Assembly (NCBI RefSeq): GCF_000213055.1 | Contig: NZ_CM001165.1 | Location: 6,098,945-6,162,944, forward strand | Direction: 5' to 3' | DNA length: 64,000 nucleotides | DNA from: Streptomyces sp. Tu6071 | Lineage (GTDB): Bacteria; Actinomycetota; Actinomycetes; Streptomycetales; Streptomycetaceae | In this document: piece by piece, positions 20,627 through 30,136 of the stretch | Layout: each line of letters starts with the position of its first letter | Numbering within the stretch: position 1 is the stretch's first letter | Notes under the pieces: model-generated | What the model saw: the letters and a program-made list of their open reading frames with translations, nothing else | Databases searched by the model: none | Told to the model about the DNA's origin: nothing | Program-made: the position numbers and the translations under genes

Positions 20627-21268
20627 ATGACCACGAAGAAGAAGGTCGTCGTCCTCGACTACGGCTTCGGCAACGTCCGCTCCGCCGAGCGCGCCGTCGC
20701 CCGGACCGGCGCCGAGGTCGAGATCAGCAGCGACTACGACGCCGCGATGGCCGCCGACGGCCTCCTCGTCCCCGGCGTCGGCGCCTTCGCCGCCTGCATG
20801 GCCGGGCTCAGGGCCGCGCGCGGGGACTGGATCGTCGACCGCCGCCTCACCGGGGGCCGCCCCGTCCTCGGCATCTGCGTCGGCATGCAGATCCTCTTCG
20901 GCCGCGGCATCGAGCACGGCGTCGAGACCGAGGGACTCGACGAGTGGCCCGGCACGGTCGGCCCGCTCAAGGCCGACGTCGTCCCGCACATGGGCTGGAA
21001 CACCGTCGAAGCCCCCGCCGACAGCGCCATGTTCGCCGGCCTCGGCCCCGAGGAGCGCTACTACTTCGTGCACTCCTACGCCGTCCACGACTGGACCCTC
21101 GACGTCACCAACCCCCACCTGCGCGCCCCCCTCGTGACCTGGACCACGCACGGCGAACGCTTCGTCTCCGCCGTCGAGAACGGCCCCCTGTGGGCCACCC
21201 AGTTCCACCCCGAGAAGTCCGGCGACGCCGGAGCCCAGCTCCTCACCAACTGGATCGAGACCCTCTGA
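20627..21268 (+). CDS. hisH: Imidazole glycerol phosphate synthase, glutaminase subunit, 213 aa
   Basis: Class I glutamine amidotransferase subunit that feeds ammonia to HisF. Catalytic triad visible: C84 in GICVGMQ, H194 and E196 in FHPEKSG. N-terminal [14 protein letters not shown] is typical. Two genes (priA, ridA) separate it from its partner hisF. Normal length. Confidence 0.97.
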   Translation: MTTKKKVVVLDYGFGNVRSAERAVARTGAEVEISSDYDAAMAADGLLVPGVGAFAACMAGLRAARGDWIVDRRLTGGRPVLGICVGMQILFGRGIEHGVETEGLDEWPGTVGPLKADVVPHMGWNTVEAPADSAMFAGLGPEERYYFVHSYAVHDWTLDVTNPHLRAPLVTWTTHGERFVSAVENGPLWATQFHPEKSGDAGAQLLTNWIETL

Positions 21269-21270
21269 CC

Positions 21271-22002
21271 ATGGCCCAGCAGCTCGCACTCCTCCCCGCC
21301 GTCGACGTCCGCGACGGCCAGGCCGTGCGCCTCGTGCACGGCGAGTCCGGTACGGAGACCTCCTACGGCTCCCCCCTCGAAGCCGCCCTCGCGTGGCAGT
21401 CGGCGGGCGCCGAGTGGCTGCATCTCGTCGACCTCGACGCCGCCTTCGGCACCGGCGACAACCGCGCGCTCGTCGCCGAGGTGACCGCCGCCATGGACAT
21501 CCGGGTCGAACTCTCCGGCGGCATCCGCGACGACGACACCCTCGCCGCGGCTCTCGCCACCGGCTGCACCCGCGTCAACCTCGGCACCGCCGCCCTGGAG
21601 ACCCCCGAGTGGGTCGCCAAGGTCATCGCCGAGCACGGCGACCGGATCGCCGTCGGGCTCGACGTGCGCGGCACGACGCTCCGCGGGCGCGGCTGGACCC
21701 GCGACGGCGGCGACCTCTACGAGACCCTCGCGCGCCTCGACGCCGAGGGCTGCGCCCGCTACGTCGTCACCGACATCGCCAAGGACGGCACCCTCAAGGG
21801 CCCCAACCTCGACCTCCTGCGCGGCGTCTGCGCCGCGACGGACCGCCCCGTCGTCGCCTCCGGCGGCGTCGCCACCCTCGACGACCTGCGCGCGCTCAGC
21901 ACGCTCGTCCCCGAGGGCGTCGAGGGCGCGATCGTCGGCAAGGCGCTCTACGCCAAGGCGTTCACGCTGGAGGAGGCGCTCGACGTGGTGAGGCAGGCGT
22001 GA
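21271..22002 (+). CDS. priA: Bifunctional HisA/TrpF isomerase PriA, 243 aa
   Basis: (beta/alpha)8 isomerase acting on ProFAR (histidine) and, in actinomycetes lacking trpF, on phosphoribosyl anthranilate (tryptophan). Catalytic aspartates D12 (PAVDVRDG) and D168 (VTDIAKDGT) are visible, and phosphate-binding loops LSGGIRDD and [11 protein letters not shown]. No trpF is found in the trp cluster in this window, which supports the dual role, though the rest of the genome is not visible. Two bases after hisH. Confidence 0.95.
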   Translation: MAQQLALLPAVDVRDGQAVRLVHGESGTETSYGSPLEAALAWQSAGAEWLHLVDLDAAFGTGDNRALVAEVTAAMDIRVELSGGIRDDDTLAAALATGCTRVNLGTAALETPEWVAKVIAEHGDRIAVGLDVRGTTLRGRGWTRDGGDLYETLARLDAEGCARYVVTDIAKDGTLKGPNLDLLRGVCAATDRPVVASGGVATLDDLRALSTLVPEGVEGAIVGKALYAKAFTLEEALDVVRQA

Positions 22003-22403
22003 GCGGCGAGGTGCGCAGGATCTCCTCCGGGGGCCCCTACGAGGACGCGATCGGCTACTCGCGCGCCGTCGCCCTCCCCAACGGCCTCGTCCTGGTCTCC
22101 GGGTGCACGGGCATAGAGGCCGGGCGCCTCGTCGCGGGCGGCCCCTACGAGCAGGCCCGCGCCGCCCTCGCGACGGCGCTCGACGCGCTCGGCCGCCTCG
22201 GCCTCACCGCCGCCGACGTCGTCCGCACCCGCATGTACGTCGTGCACGGCGGCGACACCGCCGAGGTCGGCCGCGCGCACGCCGACGTCTTCGGCGAGGT
22301 CCGCCCCGCCGCGAGCCTCGTCCTCGTCGCCGGGCTCATCGACCCGGAGATGTCGGTCGAGATCGAGGTCGAGGCGTACCGGGCCCCCGAGGGGGGCGCA
22401 TGA
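21999..22403 (+). CDS. RidA/YjgF family enamine deaminase, 134 aa
   Basis: RidA proteins hydrolyse reactive enamine/imine intermediates (such as 2-aminoacrylate) made by PLP enzymes. Family features: [20 protein letters not shown], conserved Arg in [10 protein letters not shown], and the C-terminal [28 protein letters not shown] 21999 overlaps the priA stop; its stop overlaps the hisF ATG. Embedding in the his operon suggests protection of PLP enzymes or of a labile intermediate. Confidence 0.92.
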   Translation: MSGEVRRISSGGPYEDAIGYSRAVALPNGLVLVSGCTGIEAGRLVAGGPYEQARAALATALDALGRLGLTAADVVRTRMYVVHGGDTAEVGRAHADVFGEVRPAASLVLVAGLIDPEMSVEIEVEAYRAPEGGA

Positions 22404-23161
22404 GCCTCGCCGTACGCGTGATCCCCTGCCTCGACGTGGACGCGGGGCGTGTCGTCAAGGGCGTCAACTTCGAGAACCTGCGCGACGCGGGCGACCCCGT
22501 CGAACTCGCCAAGCTCTACGACGCCCAGGGCGCCGACGAGCTGACGTTCCTCGACATCACCGCCTCGTCCGGCTCGCGCGAGACGACGTACGACGTCGTG
22601 CGCCGCACCGCCGAACAGGTCTTCATCCCGCTCACGGTCGGCGGCGGCGTCCGCACCGCCGAGGACGTGGACCGGCTACTGCGCGCGGGCGCCGACAAGG
22701 TCGGCGTCAACACGGCGGCGATCAACCGCCCCGAGCTGATCCGCGAGATCGCCGAGCGCTTCGGCCGCCAGGTCCTCGTCCTCTCCGTGGACGCCCGCCG
22801 CCGCACCGACGGGACCCCGGGCTACGAGGTGACGACCCACGGTGGGCGCACGGGCACCGGGCTCGACGCGCTCGCGTGGGCGGAGCGCGCCGCGGAGCTG
22901 GGCGCGGGCGAGATCCTGCTCAACTCCATGGACGCGGACGGCACCAAGGACGGCTACGACCTGGAGATGATCACCGAGGTCCGCCGCCGCGTCGACGTCC
23001 CCGTCATCGCGAGCGGCGGCGCGGGAAAACTCGCCGACTTCGTCCCCGCCGTCGAAGCGGGCGCCGACGCGGTCCTCGCGGCCTCCGTCTTCCACTTCGG
23101 CGACCTGCGCGTCGACGAGGTCAAAACCGCGATGCGCGCCGCGGGCCTGCCGGTGCGCTGA
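22400..23161 (+). CDS. hisF: Imidazole glycerol phosphate synthase, cyclase subunit, 253 aa
   Basis: (beta/alpha)8 cyclase producing IGP and AICAR from PRFAR with ammonia from HisH. Catalytic D12 ([18 protein letters not shown]) and D131 (VLSVDARRR); phosphate loops GGGVRT and ASGGAGK. Normal length. ATG overlaps the ridA stop. Last gene of the operon, followed by a terminator. Confidence 0.97.
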   Translation: MSLAVRVIPCLDVDAGRVVKGVNFENLRDAGDPVELAKLYDAQGADELTFLDITASSGSRETTYDVVRRTAEQVFIPLTVGGGVRTAEDVDRLLRAGADKVGVNTAAINRPELIREIAERFGRQVLVLSVDARRRTDGTPGYEVTTHGGRTGTGLDALAWAERAAELGAGEILLNSMDADGTKDGYDLEMITEVRRRVDVPVIASGGAGKLADFVPAVEAGADAVLAASVFHFGDLRVDEVKTAMRAAGLPVR

Positions 23162-23173
23162 CACGTCGGCCAG

Positions 23174-23210
23174 GCCGCCCCGCCCCCCAGAGGGGCCCGC
23201 GCGGGGCGGC
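23174..23210. terminator. Bidirectional terminator between hisF and TIGR03085 gene
   Basis: Arms GCCGCCCCGC (23174-23183) and GCGGGGCGGC (23201-23210), with a nested CCCC/GGGG pairing in the loop. Lies between convergent genes. Confidence 0.75.
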
Positions 23211-23216
23211 AGCCGC

Positions 23217-23852
23217 TCAGAACCCCAGCTTGTCCGTCTCCGAGACCGCCGTGACCGCCGCCTTCTCGCCCTCAAGCTGGACGTCCGCCTGCTCCTGGCG
23301 GCCGAAGAGGAAGAGGGTCAGCTCGCCCGGCTCGCCCGTCACCGTCACGACCGGGGTCTCGCGGTTGGCGACCGCCGTGCGGCCGTCGGGCAGGCGCAGC
23401 ACGAGGCCGACCGGGGAGCGCCGGGCGAGGGGGCGCGCCATCTTCTCCAGGCGCGTCCACAGCGTCCCGGCGAAGACCGGGTCGAGCGTGCGCGGCGTCC
23501 AGTCGGGCTGGGCCCGGCGGACGTCCTCGGAGTGGACGAAGAACTCGACGGCGTTCGCCAGCTCGTCGACCTGCTTGAGCTTGAACGGCGAGTACTTCTG
23601 CGGGCCCGTGCGGATGAGCTGGAGCAGCTCCTCGTACGGCTTCTCCGCGAACTCCGCCTGCACCCGCTCCAGGCGCGGGGCGAGCGCCTTGACGAACATG
23701 CCCCCCGCCGCGTCCGGGCGCCGCTCGCGCACCACCACATGGGCGGCCAGGTCCCGCGTGAGCCACCCCTCGCACAGGGTCGGCGCGGTGGGACCCGACG
23801 CCTCCAACAGATCGGCCAGAAGCAGCCGTTCACGCTTCGCATGACTGGACAT
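23217..23852 (-). CDS. TIGR03085-type maleylpyruvate-isomerase-fold protein, 211 aa
   Basis: DinB/mycothiol-dependent maleylpyruvate isomerase N-terminal fold: SSHAKRERLLLADLLEASGP, LCEGWLTRDLAAHVVVRERR, metal-ligand-type His in VEFFVHSEDVRRAQPDW. Matches the actinobacterial family of about 210 residues that may use mycothiol; the reaction is unknown. ATG 23852 has TAGGCT 7 bases upstream, so likely leaderless. Divergent to hisI. Confidence 0.87.
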   Translation of the reverse strand: MSSHAKRERLLLADLLEASGPTAPTLCEGWLTRDLAAHVVVRERRPDAAGGMFVKALAPRLERVQAEFAEKPYEELLQLIRTGPQKYSPFKLKQVDELANAVEFFVHSEDVRRAQPDWTPRTLDPVFAGTLWTRLEKMARPLARRSPVGLVLRLPDGRTAVANRETPVVTVTGEPGELTLFLFGRQEQADVQLEGEKAAVTAVSETDKLGF

Positions 23853-23859
23853 AGAGGTC

Positions 23860-23865
23860 AGCCTA
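23860..23865 (-). promoter_or_regulatory. -10 box of TIGR03085 gene
   Basis: TAGGCT on the minus strand, 7 bases before the ATG. Leaderless arrangement. Confidence 0.55.
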
Positions 23866-23917
23866 GCCCGGTACGGTGCCCGGCAAACGCCCCGCGCCCG
23901 CACGCGCCGCGCTGCGC

Positions 23918-23923
23918 GACAAT
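23918..23923 (+). promoter_or_regulatory. -10 box of hisI
   Basis: GACAAT, 6 bases before the hisI ATG at 23930; no ribosome site is present, so the transcript is probably leaderless. Confidence 0.5.
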
Positions 23924-23929
23924 GGCGGT

Positions 23930-24295
23930 ATGAACAGTACGGCCGACAGCCCCCTCGACCCGGACCTCGCCCGGCGCCTCAAGCGGACGGCGGACGGGCT
24001 CGTGCCCGCCGTCGCCCAGCAGTACGACACCGGCGAGGTGCTCATGCTCGGGTGGATGGACGACGAGGCGCTGCGCCGCACCCTCACCACCGGGCGCTGC
24101 ACCTACTGGTCGCGCTCGCGCCAGGAGTACTGGGTCAAGGGCGACACCTCCGGGCACGTCCAGCACGTCAAGTCGGTGGCCCTCGACTGCGACGGCGACA
24201 CGCTCCTCGTCAAGGTCGACCAGGTGGGCGCCGCCTGCCACACGGGCGACCGCACGTGCTTCGACGCGGACGTGCTGCTCCGCGAGGACACCTGA
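23930..24295 (+). CDS. hisI: Phosphoribosyl-AMP cyclohydrolase, 121 aa
   Basis: Third step of histidine synthesis. Zinc/magnesium-binding residues are in [20 protein letters not shown] and the C-terminal GDRTCF; substrate motif [19 protein letters not shown] is complete. Monofunctional (no HisE part), normal length. ATG 23930 chosen from the GACAAT box and the family length. Encoded apart from the main his operon, directly before trpE. Confidence 0.96.
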   Translation: MNSTADSPLDPDLARRLKRTADGLVPAVAQQYDTGEVLMLGWMDDEALRRTLTTGRCTYWSRSRQEYWVKGDTSGHVQHVKSVALDCDGDTLLVKVDQVGAACHTGDRTCFDADVLLREDT

Positions 24296-24318
24296 CCCGA
24301 GCGGCCCCCGCAGGCCAG

Positions 24319-24324
24319 TAGGGT
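24319..24324 (+). promoter_or_regulatory. -10 box of trpE
   Basis: TAGGGT ending 8 bases before the trpE ATG. Only 37 bases separate hisI and trpE, leaving no room for a Trp leader-peptide attenuator. Confidence 0.55.
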
Positions 24325-24332
24325 CCTGCCCC

Positions 24333-25838
24333 ATGGACCTCGCAGCCTTCCGCGCTCTCGCCGCCGACCGGCGTGTCATCCCCGTCAGCCGCACCCTCCT
24401 CGCCGACGGCGACACCCCGGTCGGCCTCTACCGCAAGCTCGCCGCCGAGCGCCCCGGCACCTTCCTGCTCGAATCGGCCGAGAGCGCCGGGCAGTCCTGG
24501 TCCCGCTACTCCTTCATCGGCGTCCGCAGCGCCGCCGTGCTCAGCGAGAAGGACGGTCAGGCGCACTGGACGGGCACCCCGCCCGTCGGCGTCCCCACCG
24601 AGGGCGACCCGCTCGCGGCCCTGCGCGCCACCGTCGAGACCCTGCACACCCCTCGCGACCTCGCTCCCGGACTGCCGCCCTTCACCGGCGGCATGGTCGG
24701 CTACCTCGGCTACGACGTCGTCCGCCGCCTGGAGAAGCTCCCCGAGGACACGCCCGACGAACTCGGCCTGCCCGAGCTGACCATGCTCCTCACCTCCGAC
24801 CTCGCCGTCCTCGACCACTGGAACGGCACCGTCCGGCTCATCGCCAACGCCATCAACCACAACGACCTCGCGACCGGTGTCGACGAGGCGTACGCGGACG
24901 CCGTCGCCCGCATCGACGCGATGGAGGCCGACCTGCGCCGCCCCCTCGCCTCCGAGCCCGCGGCCCTCCCCGAGTCCGCGCTCCCGGAGTACACCGCGCG
25001 CTGGGGCGGCCCCGACTTCCGTACCGCCGTCGACACGATCAAGGAGCGCATCCGCGCCGGGGAAGCCTTCCAGGTCGTGCCCTCGCAGCGCTTCGAGACC
25101 CCGTGCGCCGCGAGCGCCCTCGACGTCTACCGCGTCCTGCGCGCCACCAACCCCTCGCCGTACATGTACCTCCTGCGCCTCGACGGCTTCGACATCGTCG
25201 GCTCCAGCCCCGAGGCGCTCGTCAAGGTCGAGGACGGCCGCGCCATGGTCCACCCCATCGCGGGCACGAGGCCGCGCGGCGCGAGCCCGCAGGAGGACCG
25301 CGAACTCGGCGAGGAACTGCTCAAGGACCCCAAGGAGCGCGCCGAGCACCTCATGCTCGTCGACCTGGGCCGCAACGACCTCGGCCGCGTCTGCGCGCCC
25401 GGCAGCGTCGAGGTCGTCGACTTCATGTCCGTCGAGCGGTACTCGCACGTCATGCACATCGTCTCGACCGTCACCGGGCAGGTCGCCGAGGGCCGCACCG
25501 CCTTCGACGTCCTCACCTCCTGCTTCCCCGCCGGGACCCTCTCGGGCGCCCCCAAGCCGCGCGCCCTCGAGATCATCGACGAGCTGGAGCCCTCGCGGCG
25601 CGGCGTCTACGGCGGCGCCGTCGGCTACCTCGACTTCGCGGGCGACTCGGACACCGCGATCGCGATCCGCACCGCCGTGCTCCGCGAGGGCACCGCGTAC
25701 GTGCAGGCCGGGGCCGGGGTCGTCGCCGACTCGGACCCGCTCGCCGAGGACCAGGAGTGCCGCAACAAGGCCGCCGCCGTGCTCCGCGCCGTCCACAGCG
25801 CCGACCGCCTGCGGGCCGCGCGGGGCGGTGAGGGATAG
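24333..25838 (+). CDS. trpE: Anthranilate synthase component I, 501 aa
   Basis: Chorismate to anthranilate with ammonia from TrpG (not seen here). The N-terminal feedback-site motif LLESAESAG is present (S of LLES contacts tryptophan). Catalytic region: [64 protein letters not shown] and GGAVGYLDF. Normal length. Likely leaderless. Followed after 7 bases by a small membrane gene. Confidence 0.96.
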   Translation: MDLAAFRALAADRRVIPVSRTLLADGDTPVGLYRKLAAERPGTFLLESAESAGQSWSRYSFIGVRSAAVLSEKDGQAHWTGTPPVGVPTEGDPLAALRATVETLHTPRDLAPGLPPFTGGMVGYLGYDVVRRLEKLPEDTPDELGLPELTMLLTSDLAVLDHWNGTVRLIANAINHNDLATGVDEAYADAVARIDAMEADLRRPLASEPAALPESALPEYTARWGGPDFRTAVDTIKERIRAGEAFQVVPSQRFETPCAASALDVYRVLRATNPSPYMYLLRLDGFDIVGSSPEALVKVEDGRAMVHPIAGTRPRGASPQEDRELGEELLKDPKERAEHLMLVDLGRNDLGRVCAPGSVEVVDFMSVERYSHVMHIVSTVTGQVAEGRTAFDVLTSCFPAGTLSGAPKPRALEIIDELEPSRRGVYGGAVGYLDFAGDSDTAIAIRTAVLREGTAYVQAGAGVVADSDPLAEDQECRNKAAAVLRAVHSADRLRAARGGEG

Positions 25839-25845
25839 TGGACGG

Positions 25846-26520
25846 GTGACTGCTGTCCCGCATCCCCGTACCGACGCGCCGCCCGCGCCCGCGAGCCCGG
25901 CGGCTCCCGCGAGCGCGCGCGCCCAGCGCGGCGCGCGCCGGAGCCTCGCCGCCGCGCTCGTGCTCGGCGCCGCGGGTGCCGCGCTCGCCCTCCTGTGTTC
26001 GCGCCAGACCTGGGCGCACGGCACCGCGACCGTCGTGGGCGGCACCCTGCCGCTCTCGGTGAAGGGCGGCGACGTCACCGGCGCCCCCGCGGCCCTCGCC
26101 ATCGTCGGCCTCGCCTCGCTCTTCGCCGTCTTCGCCGTCCGCCACGCCGGCCGCGTCTTCGTCGCGGCGCTCCTCGCGCTCAGCGGCGTCGGCACCGTCG
26201 TCGCCGGCGTCCTCGGCGCCCGCGACCACGGCGCGCTCGACGACAAGGCCGCCGAAGCCTCCGGGCACGCGGCGGCCACCGTCCACGCCTTCAGCGCCAC
26301 CGCCTGGCCCTGGGTCTCCACGGGCGCCGGAGCCCTCCTCCTCGTCGCGGGTGTCCTCGCGCTGCTCCACGGCCGCCGCTGGCCCGCGATGTCCGGACGG
26401 TACGAGCGCGGGGGCGCCGCGCCCCGGCCCCGCGCCCCGCGCCGCGCGCTCGACCCGGACCGCCCCGAGGACCTGTGGAAGGCCATCGACCGGGGCGAGG
26501 ACCCCACGGGCGAGCGCTGA
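25846..26520 (+). CDS. Trp-region conserved membrane protein (TIGR02234 type), 224 aa
   Basis: Actinobacterial membrane protein that accompanies trp genes. Four hydrophobic segments: LAAALVLGAAGAALALLCSR, AALAIVGLASLFAVFAV, VFVAALLALSGVGTVVAGVL, and PWVSTGAGALLLVAGVLALL. The conserved RQTWAHG follows the first. C-terminal tail has LDPDRPEDLWKAIDRGEDPT, the family ending. GTG 25846 is 7 bases after the trpE stop. Function unknown. Confidence 0.86.
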   Translation: MTAVPHPRTDAPPAPASPAAPASARAQRGARRSLAAALVLGAAGAALALLCSRQTWAHGTATVVGGTLPLSVKGGDVTGAPAALAIVGLASLFAVFAVRHAGRVFVAALLALSGVGTVVAGVLGARDHGALDDKAAEASGHAAATVHAFSATAWPWVSTGAGALLLVAGVLALLHGRRWPAMSGRYERGGAAPRPRAPRRALDPDRPEDLWKAIDRGEDPTGER

Positions 26521-26611
26521 GCCGCGCGGCTCAGGGGCCCACCCCGGTGAGCGTCCCCGGGCCCGGTGCGCGACAATGAACACGTAGATCCACCGCATCG
26601 AGGAGCAAGTC

Positions 26612-26836
26612 ATGTCGCAACAGGGCCACGGACACACACCGGCGGCGTGGACCGGCGTTCTGATCGCCTTCGTGGGGTTCATCGTGTGCAGCGTCTTCAC
26701 CGTGATGGCCGTGCCGGTCGGCTTCTGGGTCGGCATCGGCATCCTGCTGCTCGCGGCGATCGTGGGCGGCGTGATGAGCGCGGCCGGCCTGGGGATGCCC
26801 AAGGGCAACGCCCCCCTCGGCGGCGGCCACCACTGA
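26612..26836 (+). CDS. HGxxPAAW-motif membrane protein, 74 aa
   Basis: Small protein with the N-terminal GHGHTPAAWTGV motif that defines the family, and two membrane segments (VLIAFVGFIVCSVFTVMAV and FWVGIGILLLAAIVGGVM), then a Gly/His tail. ATG 26612 has GAGGAG 6-7 bases upstream; a GACAAT box at 26572-26577 could be its -10. Role unknown; conserved near trp genes. Confidence 0.88.
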   Translation: MSQQGHGHTPAAWTGVLIAFVGFIVCSVFTVMAVPVGFWVGIGILLLAAIVGGVMSAAGLGMPKGNAPLGGGHH

Positions 26837-26849
26837 CCCCGGTGACGCG

Positions 26850-26876
26850 GGGGTCCGGGGCGCGGCCCCGGACCCC
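26850..26876. terminator. Terminator hairpin after HGxxPAAW gene
   Basis: GGGGTCCGGGG (26850-26860), loop CGCGG, CCCCGGACCCC (26866-26876): perfect 11-bp stem. Confidence 0.8.
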
Positions 26877-26977
26877 GCCGCGCGCGCCGGAGCGGTCCGA
26901 CCGCCGCTCCGCGGCGGCATCGGCGGGAAGGCGCGGGCACGGATCGCCGAAGGCGTGCGCCGTCGGCCGCCTGGTTC

Positions 26978-26983
26978 CACAAT
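26978..26983 (+). promoter_or_regulatory. -10 box of DUF2752 gene
   Basis: CACAAT, 6 bases before the GTG at 26990; leaderless arrangement. Confidence 0.45.
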
Positions 26984-26989
26984 GAGCCC

Positions 26990-27412
26990 GTGACCACCTC
27001 CGCCCCCTCCGCGCGTCCCGCCCGCCGCCTCGCCGCCCCCGCTCTCGCCCTCGTCGGCGTGGCGGGGGCGTTCGCGTACGTGGGGGCCGTCGACCCGAAC
27101 GAACCCGGGCACTACCCCGCCTGCCCGCTCCTGCGGTTCACCGGGATCTACTGCCCCGGCTGCGGGGGACTGCGCAGCGCGCACGCCGTCGCGCACGGGG
27201 ACCTCGCGGCGGCCTTCCAGGACAACGCGCTCGCCGTGCTCGGCTACGGGCTCGCCGCCGTGCTCTGGCTCGTGTGGGCCGTACGCGCCGCGCGGGGCCG
27301 GGACCTCGCGGTGCTCCAGCCCCCGGCCCGGCTGCGCTGGGCCCTCGGGGCCGTCGTCCTCGTCTTCACGCTCGTACGGAACCTGCCGCTCGGCGGTTTC
27401 CTGCACCCCTGA
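26990..27412 (+). CDS. DUF2752 membrane protein, 140 aa
   Basis: Carries the family motif CPLLRFTGIYCPGCGGLRSAH, with conserved cysteines and the GLR-H element. Three hydrophobic segments: LAAPALALVGVAGAFAYV, ALAVLGYGLAAVLWLVWAV and WALGAVVLVFTLVRNLP. GTG 26990 from the CACAAT box. Third small membrane gene between trpE and trpC. Function unknown; possibly metal or thiol chemistry at the membrane, but this is a guess. Confidence 0.86.
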   Translation: MTTSAPSARPARRLAAPALALVGVAGAFAYVGAVDPNEPGHYPACPLLRFTGIYCPGCGGLRSAHAVAHGDLAAAFQDNALAVLGYGLAAVLWLVWAVRAARGRDLAVLQPPARLRWALGAVVLVFTLVRNLPLGGFLHP

Positions 27413-27561
27413 GCCCGTCCACGCCCGGAGGCCGGGGGAATCCGCTGGTCAGCCTCGCCACCGTCAACCGGATGCGCCGCTTACGCCTTGTGGCGGCTAC
27501 CATCGCATGAGGTTCCCCGCCCCCGTTCCACCGGGCAGGGCCGGGCCCGTACCACGTTCCC

Positions 27562-27579
27562 CCTCCCCGCGCGGGGAGG
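27562..27579 (+). promoter_or_regulatory. Hairpin in trpC leader
   Basis: Perfect palindrome CCTCCCCGCGCGGGGAGG, ending 20 bases before the trpC start. A 25-codon ORF (ATG 27507 to TGA 27584, no Trp codons) runs across it. Could be a terminator/attenuator-like element; no T-run follows. Confidence 0.4.
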
Positions 27580-27599
27580 CTTGAGAGGAGTCCGCCGGA

Positions 27600-28409
27600 G
27601 TGAGTGTGCTCGACGAGATCATCGACGGAGTGCGTGCCGACCTCGCGGAACGGCAGGCGCGCGTCAGCCTCGACGAGCTGAAGGAGCGTGCGGCCCGCGC
27701 CCCGGAGGCCCGCGACGGGCTCGCCGCGCTCGGCGGCGAGGGCGTGCAGGTCATCTGCGAGGTCAAGCGCTCCAGCCCCTCCAAGGGCGCGCTCGCCGCA
27801 ATCGCCGACCCCGCCGCGCTCGCGGCGGACTACGAGGCGGGCGGCGCCGCCGTCATCTCCGTGCTCACCGAGCAGCGCCGCTTCGGCGGCTCGCTCGCCG
27901 ACCTCGAAGCCGTCCGCGCCAAGGTCGACATCCCCGTCCTGCGCAAGGACTTCATCGTCACCTCGTACCAGCTCTGGGAAGCCCGCGCCTACGGGGCCGA
28001 CCTCGCGCTCCTCATCGTCGCGGCCCTGGAGCAGCCCGCGCTCGAATCGCTCATCGAGCGCGCCGTCTCGATCGGCCTCACGCCGCTCGTCGAGGCGCAC
28101 GACGAGGCGGAGGTCGAGCGCGCGGTCGCCGCGGGCGCCCGCCTCATCGGCATCAACGCGCGCAACCTGAAGAACCTCAAGGTCGACCGCAACACCTTCG
28201 AGCGCGTCGCCCCCGAGGTGCCCGCGGGGGTCCTCAAGGTCGCCGAGTCCGGCGTTCGCGGCCCGCACGACCTCATCGCCTACGCCAACGCGGGCGCCGA
28301 CGCCGTCCTCGTCGGCGAGTCCCTCGTCACCGGGCGCGACCCGAAGACCGCCGTCGCCGACCTCGTCGCCGCGGGCGCCCACCCCGCGCTGCGCCACGGA
28401 CGGGACTGA
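27600..28409 (+). CDS. trpC: Indole-3-glycerol phosphate synthase, 269 aa
   Basis: Converts CdRP to indoleglycerol phosphate. Motifs: [13 protein letters not shown] (catalytic lysine), [45 protein letters not shown] and [12 protein letters not shown]. Monofunctional, normal length. GTG 27600 with GAGGAG upstream. First gene of trpC-trpM-trpB-trpA. Confidence 0.96.
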   Translation: MSVLDEIIDGVRADLAERQARVSLDELKERAARAPEARDGLAALGGEGVQVICEVKRSSPSKGALAAIADPAALAADYEAGGAAVISVLTEQRRFGGSLADLEAVRAKVDIPVLRKDFIVTSYQLWEARAYGADLALLIVAALEQPALESLIERAVSIGLTPLVEAHDEAEVERAVAAGARLIGINARNLKNLKVDRNTFERVAPEVPAGVLKVAESGVRGPHDLIAYANAGADAVLVGESLVTGRDPKTAVADLVAAGAHPALRHGRD

Positions 28410-28416
28410 CACCCCC

Positions 28417-28704
28417 ATGACCCCCGCTTCCCCCGCCCCCGCGACCCGGCAGGCCCCGTGCCCGTCCGGGTCCGCGGCGTGCGCGGCGGGCAGCGGTCTC
28501 GCGGTTCCCGCCCGGCCCGGCCCCGTGGGGGAGCGGGCGGCGTGCGCGCCGGCCCGCGACCCGTACGCGCGACTCGCCCGGGGCTGCCGCCCGCGCGGCT
28601 GCCGCGCCCCCGCGCGCCGCGTCCACGGCCGCCGCGTGCGGTACGTGATCGGGGACGAGCCGGGCCAGGTCAACGGCATGCGATGGCGTCGCACCGGCCG
28701 CTGA
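28417..28704 (+). CDS. trpM: TrpM (TrpX)-like modulator of tryptophan synthesis, up to 95 aa
   Basis: Small basic protein between trpC and trpB, the place of trpX/trpM in S. coelicolor. The C-terminal 45 residues ([39 protein letters not shown]) carry two CRxRGC-spaced cysteines and are the conserved part. Read from ATG 28417 (7 bases after trpC) it has an extra Pro/Ala/Cys-rich start; GTG 28525 would give 59 residues, nearer the 63 I recall for TrpM. TrpM is reported to modulate tryptophan production and differentiation. Confidence 0.75.
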   Translation: MTPASPAPATRQAPCPSGSAACAAGSGLAVPARPGPVGERAACAPARDPYARLARGCRPRGCRAPARRVHGRRVRYVIGDEPGQVNGMRWRRTGR

Positions 28705-28837
28705 GGGCCTGACGCGGCGTGCCGCCCGCACTGTACGTGTCCGGGCGTGCGCACACCGTACCCTCGTGGCCGCCGTGCCGTCCCTGACCACCTCTCCCGG
28801 GTCGCCCGCGCGCGCCCCGGTACCGGAGCGTCCATCC

Positions 28838-30136
28838 ATGTCATACGAGGCATCCCCGGCGCACGACTTCTTCGTGCCCGATCCCGAGGGCCTGAGCCCG
28901 AACACCGAGGGCTACTTCGGCCGTTTCGGCGGCGCCTTCATCCCCGAGGCGCTCGTCGCCGCCGTGGACGAGGTCGCCGTCGCCTACGACAAGGCCAAGA
29001 GCGACCCCGCCTTCGCCGCCGAGCTGAACGACCTCCTCCTCAACTACACCGGGCGCCCCAGCGCCCTCACCGAGGTGCCGCGCTTCGCCGGACACGCGGG
29101 CGGCGCCCGCGTGTTCCTCAAGCGCGAGGACCTCAACCACACCGGCTCGCACAAGATCAACAACGTGCTCGGGCAGGCGCTGCTCACCCGCCGCATGGGC
29201 AAGACCCGCGTCATCGCCGAGACCGGCGCGGGACAGCACGGCGTCGCGACCGCGACCGCCTGCGCCCTCTTCGGCCTGGACTGCACGATCTACATGGGCG
29301 AGATCGACACCGAGCGGCAGGCCCTCAACGTGGCCCGCATGCGGATGCTCGGCGCCGAGGTCGTCGCCGTGAAGTCCGGCAGCCGCACCCTCAAGGACGC
29401 CATCAACGAGGCGTTCCGCGACTGGGTCGCCAACGTCGAGCACACGCACTACCTCTTCGGCACCGTCGCGGGCCCGCACCCCTTCCCGGCGATGGTCCGC
29501 GACTTCCACCGCGTCATCGGCGTCGAGGCCCGCCGCCAGCTCCTGGAGCGCACCGGCAGGCTCCCGGACGCGGCGGTCGCCTGCGTCGGCGGCGGCTCCA
29601 ACGCGATGGGCCTGTTCCACGCCTTCCTGCCCGACGAGGGCGTCCGGCTCGTCGGCTGCGAGGCCGCCGGCCACGGGGTCGCCTCCGGCGAGCACGCGGC
29701 GACCCTCACGGCGGGCGAGCCGGGGATACTGCACGGCTCCCGCTCCTACGTCCTCCAGGACGAGGAGGGCCAGATCACCGAGCCGTACTCGATCTCGGCC
29801 GGGCTCGACTACCCCGGCATCGGCCCCGAGCACGCGCACCTGCGCGAGTCCGGGCGCGCCGAGTACCGCCCGGTCACCGACCGCGAGGCGATGGAGGCGC
29901 TGCGGCTCCTGTCGCGCACCGAGGGCATCATCCCGGCCATCGAGTCGGCGCACGCCCTCGCGGGCGCCCTCGACATCGGCCGCGAACTCGGCCCCGACGG
30001 GCTCGTCCTCGTCAACCTGTCCGGCCGCGGCGACAAGGACATGGACACCGCCGCCAAGTACTTCGGCCTCTACGACGACGAATCGGTCGTCGTGGACGGC
30101 ATCGTCCGCGCCGACGCGGAGGGGGAGCCCCAGTGA
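28838..30136 (+). CDS. trpB: Tryptophan synthase beta chain, 432 aa
   Basis: PLP subunit joining indole and serine. PLP lysine K106 in [24 protein letters not shown], and the phosphate loop [13 protein letters not shown] are present; C-terminal [11 protein letters not shown] complete. ATG 28838 chosen (GGAG 9 bases upstream, start [18 protein letters not shown]); GTG 28766 would add 24 residues. The stop overlaps trpA (GTGA), matching the alpha2beta2 complex stoichiometry. Confidence 0.95.
   Translation: MSYEASPAHDFFVPDPEGLSPNTEGYFGRFGGAFIPEALVAAVDEVAVAYDKAKSDPAFAAELNDLLLNYTGRPSALTEVPRFAGHAGGARVFLKREDLNHTGSHKINNVLGQALLTRRMGKTRVIAETGAGQHGVATATACALFGLDCTIYMGEIDTERQALNVARMRMLGAEVVAVKSGSRTLKDAINEAFRDWVANVEHTHYLFGTVAGPHPFPAMVRDFHRVIGVEARRQLLERTGRLPDAAVACVGGGSNAMGLFHAFLPDEGVRLVGCEAAGHGVASGEHAATLTAGEPGILHGSRSYVLQDEEGQITEPYSISAGLDYPGIGPEHAHLRESGRAEYRPVTDREAMEALRLLSRTEGIIPAIESAHALAGALDIGRELGPDGLVLVNLSGRGDKDMDTAAKYFGLYDDESVVVDGIVRADAEGEPQ

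Noticed and set aside
24296..24332. Tryptophan attenuator leader before trpE
   Set aside because: Only 37 bases are available, no ORF with Trp codons, and the promoter looks leaderless.
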